Shown here one piece after another: positions 60,154-64,000 of a DNA stretch of 64,000 bases. The DNA is taken from contig JALDNG010000001.1 in NCBI GenBank assembly GCA_024349245.1, positions 1,004,001 to 1,068,000 of the forward strand, written 5' to 3'. Each line of letters begins with the position of its first letter. Position 1 is the stretch's first letter. Origin of the DNA: Neodontobutis hainanensis (lineage: Eukaryota; Chordata; Actinopteri; Gobiiformes; Odontobutidae). Position numbers and translations under genes: made by a program. The notes beneath the pieces were generated by a model. That model was given only the letters and a program-made list of their open reading frames with translations. It ran no database searches and had not been told where the DNA came from.

Positions 60154-63100
60154 TTAACACAGCTCATCGGTTGATTCTGACATGGATCGCTCTCTCCTTT
60201 CCTGATGTGTGACAAAGTTAAGCAGGTCGACGGCTGTCACAACACCAAAAACCATCTGCCGCAAGGTTGGGGAGCCGTCTGTCAGGTCTAACACAAGAAA
60301 AAAAATGGAAATTAAAAATAAATAAATAAATAAAATACTATTATGCATGTATCATTTACACAAAACCTGTGTACGTGCTGTGTGCAAAGTCACAAAGTCA
60401 AACTTGGCTGGCTGTTTCTCCACATCTATAAAAGCATTAAGTGCTTACGTTTACGCTCTTTCAACATGTTTACTCTCCCACAATGTAAATATGCAGGTTT
60501 CCGTCTTTCCTTTTTGGGACACTGAATTTGCAGCTGGACTTTGATACAAAATAGTCCAATGAAGAAACAAAATTTTATCTGAAAATGGTGTATTCGGGTC
60601 ATCGGTGTGTCAGTGAGGTAGACACTGTACCCACACGTAATATATGTCAAATTATTATTAATGAGTAATCAGTTCTCTTTATTCCATGTCACACTAGCAT
60701 TTTTCCAATTTCTTAACACCCATATCTTAAACTTCCTAACCATGTCCCCCAATAGGTGGCGCCAAAGATTGTATTTTATACCTCAAGAGTGTACAGTACC
60801 AGACTCACAAGTCACTGAACTTACATTGGATCTGTTCATGCACAACCAGGGCAAAGTGGTCCGTCTCCAGAATGCGAGATACTTTCCCCAAGTTATCAGT
60901 CAGACGCACCTGAGAATTTTGATTGAAATTGTTCAGAATTCAGTTTTCAGAAGTTTATAAAAAGCTGTCCACAAAAAGCGAGTGTCTGACCTGTTTAAAC
61001 TGCTTGTAGAGCACTTTGCTGACTGGGTCCGAAATCTTGATTTTGCCTGCTAGAATAGATGCCAAAATGTTCCCCAAAGTCACCATACCCAGGATCAAGC
61101 TGCACAGAGACCCACAGATAAATATGAGACAAGATGTGCAGTATTTAACAAGAATATCTTAATTTCCTGAAGAATACTAACCCAGCTTCATCCACTACAG
61201 GCGCTTGGTCGAAACCCTTCTCCTTGAGAATCTTTATTGTCCGCTGGCAGGTGACACTCGGCAGGACAGTGAGTGGGGCCGACAGGTTCAAACCTTGAAG
61301 TTTCAAGTTCCACCACCTACAGGATAAAGAAATGTGTAACAAATGAAAAAAAAAAAAACCACACACAGTAACTATATATTTTTGATACATACCAAGGTTT
61401 TTTTACCATCAAGTCCTCCTCACTCAGGAAACCTTTTTGCACCATCCACTTGTCACTCAGGAACTTGGACCTTCAGAATAAAAGTAACTAATTTATTTAA
61501 AAAAAAAAAAAAATCTGCTGACAGATCAAGCTGTGGTTTATTTAAAGAGAAGTAAAACTTGTGTTGCTTTGTTCTAGTGGGGATTATTTACATGTAGTTC
61601 CGAATAGAGTCTGGCAAGATTACTACACAGCGCTGGCCTTCCTTCAGTTCTTTGGCAACATTCATTGCAGCAGCCATGGCGGTTCCAGAACTGCCTCCTG
61701 TTGAAGCAAATTGGATTTTTTGAAAGTTAAAAATCTTGCCTTACTTGACACAAGAATGCTGCTGTTGCAGAATTGTAAGCATTTACCACAGAGCAATCCC
61801 TCTTCTCTGATCAGCATACGAGACATGTTAAAGGACTCCTCATCGTTGGACTTGTACCACATATCAATGACCTTTAAAGAAATGAATAACAAAACACATG
61901 TTATTGGGTGGATGTTAACACTGAAGGCCATCTGAAAGAAAGAGAGAAAAAAAATGTTGAACTCACTGATCTGTCTAGCACAGTGGGGATAAAGTCGTAG
62001 CCAATGCCCTCCACCTCGTACTGGGTCTTGTCGGTTTTGTTAAGCTCATCAGGCTCAGCCAGGATAGAGCCTTCTGGGTCAACGCCAACAATCTGTTAAG
62101 AAAATAAACCATTCTTCAACAATCAGTGGCTAATCAAAAGCCTGTTAATCCTTTGCTTTCAAGCAACGACCTTGTAACAAATTCCCAGAAATCAGCAATG
62201 TTATTTGAAGAAAAATTAACAGAGGCAACATACTTTGATGCCGGGGCAGCGTTCCTTAAGTTTGCGAGCGATGCCTGTGATGGTCCCTCCTGTTCCCGCC
62301 CCAGCCACCAGCATGTCCACTTTACCTGTTTAACCATCCAGGAGAGTAGAGCAGTATGAGTGCCTGCTTTTATTTTGGGTTGAGCTCATTTTCCTGGCGA
62401 TATATAATTCATACCGTCACACTGTGCCAAGATCTCTTCAGCTGTGGTGTCATAGTGCGCCAAGGGGTTGCTCGGGTTACGGTACTGATCGAGGATGTGC
62501 GAGTTGGGGATCTCGTTCTTAAGGCGCCAGGCCACGCCCACATGAGACTCCGGTGAATCGAAGCGGGCACTGGTGGGTGTGCGGACAATCTCGGCCCCAA
62601 GAGCTCTAAGAACATCCACCTTTACAGACATATATATTTTTTTCAATCAAATATTCATACACTGTTTTTAAAAGCAAGAAAACAAAAATCAACGCTCACC
62701 TTCTCCATGCTCATTTTCTCAGGCATGACAATGATGCAGCGGTAGCCTTTCACAGCTGCAGCCAGAGCCAGTCCAATACCTTAACCAAGTTAACAAGTTT
62801 TACAACACTACTGCTTGAAAAACCCTGTGTTTCAACCTTGTGTCCATCAAAACTCAAGCAGTCAAATACCTGTGTTTCCAGAGGTTGGCTCGATAATGGT
62901 GTCTCCAGGCTTAAGGACCCCAGCTCTCTCTGCGTCCTCCACCATACGCAGGCTGATCCTGTCCTTTACGCTGCCCCCCGCGTTGAAGAACTCACACTTG
63001 GCCACTGCAGAGGTTTTAAGTGATTTTTAGTGATTGCAGAAAACATAACAGGATATGAGTTTTTGTTTACAAAATTTGTGTCACGTGCAACAGACACATC

Positions 63101-63632
63101 TCAAGATGGTCGATGACTCACAGAGTTCGCATTTGAGGCCAAAAGCTTTGGGGATCTTGTTGATGCGTACCATGGGCGTGTCCCCAATGCGGAGCAGGAT
63201 GTTTGGTAGAATGGCCGGATTTGGTGCACTGATAAATTAAAGTGACACAAAACTGGTTAAAACATTGCTTTGGTTTTACTTTATCATTTGCTCAAACAAG
63301 TGTAACAGTGTTAGTTACTCAAGCTGCTAGTCGGATTCAGGTTTTACTCACTTAAGAACATGAATGTGTGGGGAGTCAGCTGTCGAGGCTCCCAGACTCC
63401 ATGTGCAGCGACTGGCTAGGTCGGGGCGGATCCATTTCCTCTCCACATCCACGCTTTTTGTGTTGATTTGGACGGCTCCAATGGCTTCCTCCATGTCTTG
63501 TGAGGTTTTGTCAACACCCTTGACTGGGAAAGAAGGCTTGGCTCCTCCGTTGGTGTGGGTGGGGATCTTGGCAGCGTGTGGGCACACCGGGCCATTAACA
63601 GGGCTTTCTTTGGACAACGGAACTGATGGCAT
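60154..63632 (-). CDS. cbs: Cystathionine beta-synthase
   Basis: PLP enzyme joining homocysteine and serine to cystathionine, first step of transsulfuration, also an H2S source; cytoplasmic. Fourteen coding exons: 63352-63632, 63122-63228, 62870-63004, 62700-62779, 62415-62619, 62234-62325, 61967-62092, 61787-61871, 61592-61697, 61393-61470, 61182-61316, 60991-61099, 60825-60909 and 60154-60287. Total 1758 bases, 585 residues (human 551). The N-terminus has a CPH motif (Cys17) and the haem ligands Cys76 and His89, matching human Cys52 and His65. The PLP lysine is Lys143 in GGSVKDR; the phosphate loop is AGTGGT. The C-terminal CBS-domain pair includes FDQAPVVDEAG, LGMVTLGN and FGVVTAVDLLNF for AdoMet control. 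The human CxxC redox motif reads CPGI here. The first 60 residues are about 24 longer than human. Confidence 0.97.
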
Positions 63633-64000
63633 GGCTTAACCTGAGAGAATAACACAAAACAAAACAAATATATTTATTATCATTAAATTATTAAACAAAG
63701 AACAATTAGATACATCTGACTCTATCCATTGGTGCTGTGTCATGCTTGTGAAAGACTAACACTGTGACACCATTTGGAGATAAAAAGTGTGTGTGTGTGT
63801 GTGTGTGTGTATATAATGGTTTTAGTAGAGTCATTATGAGAAAACAAGTTGGACGAGTTCTGCTTTAGAAAACAAAACTACAAGATGCAGTTGCGCTTGA
63901 CGTATTATTGCACCAGTCAATCATTCAAATATACCTTTCAGATAATTCAGAGAGTGGGCTCTAGCTACCAGTTTTACAAGCAATAAAAGTCACAAATATA
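63633..64000. other. cbs upstream region
   Basis: The 5' flank of cbs, in an intron or 5' UTR. A (GT)n microsatellite lies at about 63788-63811, followed by a short TA run. The minus-strand acceptor before the start exon is not certain. Nothing else is seen before the window ends. Confidence 0.5.

Noticed and set aside
63788..63811. CRISPR-like or Z-DNA array
   Set aside because: A simple (GT)n microsatellite; no spacers, and the genome is eukaryotic.

Overview
This window is vertebrate nuclear DNA, most likely from a ray-finned (teleost) fish. The genes are intron-bearing with GT-AG boundaries, introns are mostly short, and intergenic DNA is AT-rich. It is littered with (TA)n/(CA)n microsatellites, tRNA-headed SINEs, Tc1/mariner elements and LINE fragments of the kinds common in fish. 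Exon boundaries below were worked out by hand from splice sites and reading phase. In every intact gene the exon lengths sum to a whole number of codons.

Layout. 1-4.3 kb: three decayed tandem copies of a terminal exon plus 3' flank, mixed with Tc1 and SINE debris. 4.6-10.0 kb (-): arpc2, Arp2/3 subunit 2, 10 coding exons. 10.0-16.7 kb: intergenic, with repeats. 16.7-17.8 kb (+): a CXCR1/CXCR2-type chemokine receptor. 19.5-21.8 kb (+): slc19a1, reduced folate carrier. 23.6-26.0 kb (-): a CD2/SLAM-type immunoglobulin receptor. 26.4-32.7 kb: a transposon nest with a 68-base hairpin, LINE pieces and a duplicated Tc1 block. 33.6-36.7 kb (-): a CYP4F-like cytochrome P450. 37.4-39.7 kb (+): a short insulin-receptor-substrate protein, divergent from the P450. 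40.5-41.0 kb: a dead trace-amine-receptor-like gene. 42.2-44.0 kb: a SINE and a Tc1 element carrying a nested SINE. 45.7-50.6 kb (+): a VEGF-C-type growth factor. 53.0-59.2 kb (-): znf654-like zinc-finger gene with an apparent frameshift. 60.2-63.6 kb (-): cbs, cystathionine beta-synthase.

The genes do not form one pathway. arpc2 next to a CXCR1/2-type receptor recalls human 2q35 (established knowledge), while slc19a1 and cbs both lie on human 21q22. I found no CRISPR, operon, phage or novel multi-gene system. The points most worth a second look are the znf654 break and its microsatellite splice donor, loss of the CBS CxxC motif, loss of the P450 haem-linking glutamate, the short IRS, the tandem terminal-exon array, and several perfect inverted repeats.
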